Shown: positions 4,876 through 6,502 of the stretch, one piece after another
Position numbering within the stretch: the stretch's first letter is position 1
Layout of the letters: the number at the start of each line of letters is the position of its first letter
NCBI GenBank assembly: GCA_937907715.1
Contig: CALERM010000139.1
Coordinates: forward strand, 1-6,502
Origin: an uncultured Clostridia bacterium
GTDB lineage: Bacteria; Bacillota; Clostridia; Oscillospirales; Oscillospiraceae
Length of the DNA stretch: 6,502 bases
Direction of reading: 5' to 3'
Translations under genes and position numbers: made by a program
The notes under the pieces: generated by a model
What the model was told of the DNA's origin: nothing
Databases searched by the model: none
What the model saw: only the letters and a program-made list of their open reading frames with translations

Positions 4876-6502
4876 ATGTCCACCACGAAAAAAGATCCCA
4901 ACGATGCTGTTAAAGCGGTCTCCGGTCTCGACGATCAGATGCAGGCTGATCTCGACGCAGTCATGCGCAAATACGACCGCGAGTCCAATACCCGCGTCTG
5001 GGAGGGCTGGCAGCGCTGGGTTGTCGGCATCCTCATGGTCGCGTTCAGCCTGTACTGCATCGGCATGACGCTGTTTTTCTCCGGTCTGCCCGAGACGCGC
5101 CTTGCCGCGTTCCTGGCGATGATCGTCTTTATCGGCTTTCTGACCTACCCCGTCAAAAAGGGGCATGTGAAGGTCAACTCCATGCCGTGGTACGATATCG
5201 TTCTGATGCTGATTGGCACAGGCTGCTTTTTGTACTTCGCCTTCAATGCACTGCCCATCATCAAGCTCGCCACCCGCATCCAGACGCACCACGTGATCAT
5301 CGGCGCAGTCGGCATTCTGATTCTCATTGAGCTGTGCCGCCGCTGCGTGGGTGTTCCGATTCTGTGCGTGCTCGGCGTGCTGCTTGCCTACACGTTCTAT
5401 AACCAGCTGAGCTATAACCCGAGTCTCTATCAGGCGCTCAAGAACGTCGTCTACAAGCTCTTCTACACCACGAACGGCGTCATTGGCACACCGATCAACG
5501 TCTGCTACACCTACATCGTCCTGTTCATCATCTTCGGTGCGTTCCTGGAGCGCACCGGCATCGCGAACTTCTTCATTGCTCTGGCGAATCGTCTGGCCGG
5601 CTGGTCGGCAGGCGGACCTGCAAAGGTCGCGGTCATCTCGTCGGCGCTGTGCGGCATGGTCTCCGGCTCTTCCGTCGGCAACACCGTCACCACCGGCTCC
5701 GTTACCATCCCCATGATGAAAAAGACCGGCTACCATCCGGACTTTGCAGGCGCAGTCGAAGCTGCCGCCTCCACCGGCGGTCAGATCATGCCCCCCATCA
5801 TGGGCGCGGCTGCGTTCCTGATGGCAGAATACATGGACCTTCCCTATGCGCAGGTCGCCGTCAAGGCAATTCTGCCGGCAGTTCTCTATTTCACGGGCAT
5901 CTTCATTGCCGTCCATCTGGAAGCGAAGAAGCTTGGACTCAAGGGTCTTTCGAAAGACGAGATGCCCAAGTGGGGCGATCTTCTCAGAAAGATTTATCTG
6001 CTTGCCCCGCTGGTGCTTCTGGTCTGGCTCGTCTCCACGGGTGCAAAGACCATGCAGTTCTCCGCTGCCGTGTCCATCCTTGCTGCCATTGTTGTCGGCT
6101 TTTTGAACAAGGACGAGCGCCTCACCTTCAGAAAGATCTTTGAAGCGTTGGAAGCTGGCGCAAAGGGCGCCATCACCGTCGCCGTCGCCTGTGCGATTGC
6201 GGGCATGATCGCCGGCTGCATCACCGTCACAGGTCTTGCCTCGATCCTCATTAATGCCATCGTCCAGCTCGCAGGCTCCGCAACCTTCATCGGCTTGATC
6301 CTGACCATGGTCTGCTGCATCGTTCTCGGCATGGGCGTTCCCACCACCGCGAACTACTGCATCATGGCTTCCACCTGCGCGCCGATTCTGATCAAAATGG
6401 GCTTCCCGCTGGTCGCAGCGCACTTCTTCGTGTTTTATTTCGGCATCGTCGCCGACATTACGCCCCCCGTCGCGCTGGCTGCCTACGCAGGCTCCGCGAT
6501 TG
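4876..6502 (+). CDS. TRAP transporter permease, fused 4TM/12TM type (TAXI system), 3'-truncated by window edge
   Basis: This integral membrane protein joins the DctQ-like small and DctM-like large TRAP subunits and, with the lipoprotein receptor upstream, imports its solute using an ion gradient. The frame is open from 4876 to the window end, giving 542 complete codons; fused permeases of this class are usually about 630-690 residues, so roughly the last fifth is missing. A charged, cytoplasmic-looking segment (1-45) precedes hydrophobic segments near 48-68, 77-93, 106-126, 138-153 and 157-175, matching the small-subunit part. The DctM-like core follows: LCGMVSGSSVGNTVTTGSVT (258-277), EAAASTGGQIMPPIMGAAAF (295-314), LGMGVPTTANYCIM (484-497) and HFFVFYFGIVADITPPVALA (516-535). 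These signatures are diagnostic of the TRAP 4TM/12TM fusion family. No frameshift was seen. Confidence 0.95.
   Translation, partial: MSTTKKDPNDAVKAVSGLDDQMQADLDAVMRKYDRESNTRVWEGWQRWVVGILMVAFSLYCIGMTLFFSGLPETRLAAFLAMIVFIGFLTYPVKKGHVKVNSMPWYDIVLMLIGTGCFLYFAFNALPIIKLATRIQTHHVIIGAVGILILIELCRRCVGVPILCVLGVLLAYTFYNQLSYNPSLYQALKNVVYKLFYTTNGVIGTPINVCYTYIVLFIIFGAFLERTGIANFFIALANRLAGWSAGGPAKVAVISSALCGMVSGSSVGNTVTTGSVTIPMMKKTGYHPDFAGAVEAAASTGGQIMPPIMGAAAFLMAEYMDLPYAQVAVKAILPAVLYFTGIFIAVHLEAKKLGLKGLSKDEMPKWGDLLRKIYLLAPLVLLVWLVSTGAKTMQFSAAVSILAAIVVGFLNKDERLTFRKIFEALEAGAKGAITVAVACAIAGMIAGCITVTGLASILINAIVQLAGSATFIGLILTMVCCIVLGMGVPTTANYCIMASTCAPILIKMGFPLVAAHFFVFYFGIVADITPPVALAAYAGSAI

Noticed and set aside
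4780..6423. Long open frame on the - strand (547 codons) opposite the permease
   Set aside because: Its product is an implausible mix rich in D, H, G, R and E with no recognisable domain. It is the antisense shadow of a GC-rich membrane protein gene whose + strand frame carries diagnostic TRAP motifs.
1..6502. Mobile element, CRISPR array, tRNA/rRNA or novel defence system
   Set aside because: No transposase, integrase, regularly spaced repeats, RNA gene folds or unknown multi-gene cassette were seen; the coding sequence is fully accounted for by known metabolic and transport families.

Overview
This window looks like a chromosomal segment from a GC-rich member of the Bacillota, most likely a gut-type clostridium of the Oscillospiraceae/Ruminococcaceae kind. 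The clues are the split two-subunit glycine decarboxylase (gcvPA + gcvPB), strong AGGAGG-type ribosome binding sites, a Gram-positive-style lipoprotein signal on the binding protein, and coding DNA rich in G/C at third codon positions beside a short AT-rich intergenic gap. The genus is inference. All four genes and all recognised signals lie on the + strand.

Region 1 (1-3407) is the 3' part of a glycine cleavage operon: the end of gcvPA, then complete gcvPB, then a lipoate-protein ligase gene (lplA). Both junctions are 4-bp ATGA overlaps. GcvPA and GcvPB form the PLP-dependent P-protein, which decarboxylates glycine and passes the aminomethyl group to the lipoyl arm of GcvH. LplA would attach that lipoyl group. 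The operon therefore pairs the decarboxylase with the enzyme that activates its partner. gcvT and gcvH are not visible and would be expected upstream. A strong intrinsic terminator (3434-3468) closes the operon.

Region 2 (3408-3733) is an AT-rich, T-tract-rich intergenic stretch. It holds the terminator, several small palindromes, a convincing sigma-70-type promoter (3652-3680), and a perfect GC-rich 7-bp inverted repeat in the predicted leader just before the ribosome binding site.

Region 3 (3734-6502) is a TAXI-type TRAP transporter: a lipoprotein solute receptor, a 134-bp gap carrying a perfect 14-bp hairpin without a U-run, and a fused small/large-subunit membrane permease that runs off the window end. 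The receptor captures a carboxylate-like solute outside the membrane and the permease imports it using an ion gradient. The substrate cannot be read from the sequence.

The gene content is ordinary and I see no sign of a novel defence, mobile or RNA-guided system. The points worth a second look are regulatory: the leader palindrome, the receptor/permease intergenic hairpin, and the apparent translational coupling of lplA without its own usable Shine-Dalgarno site.
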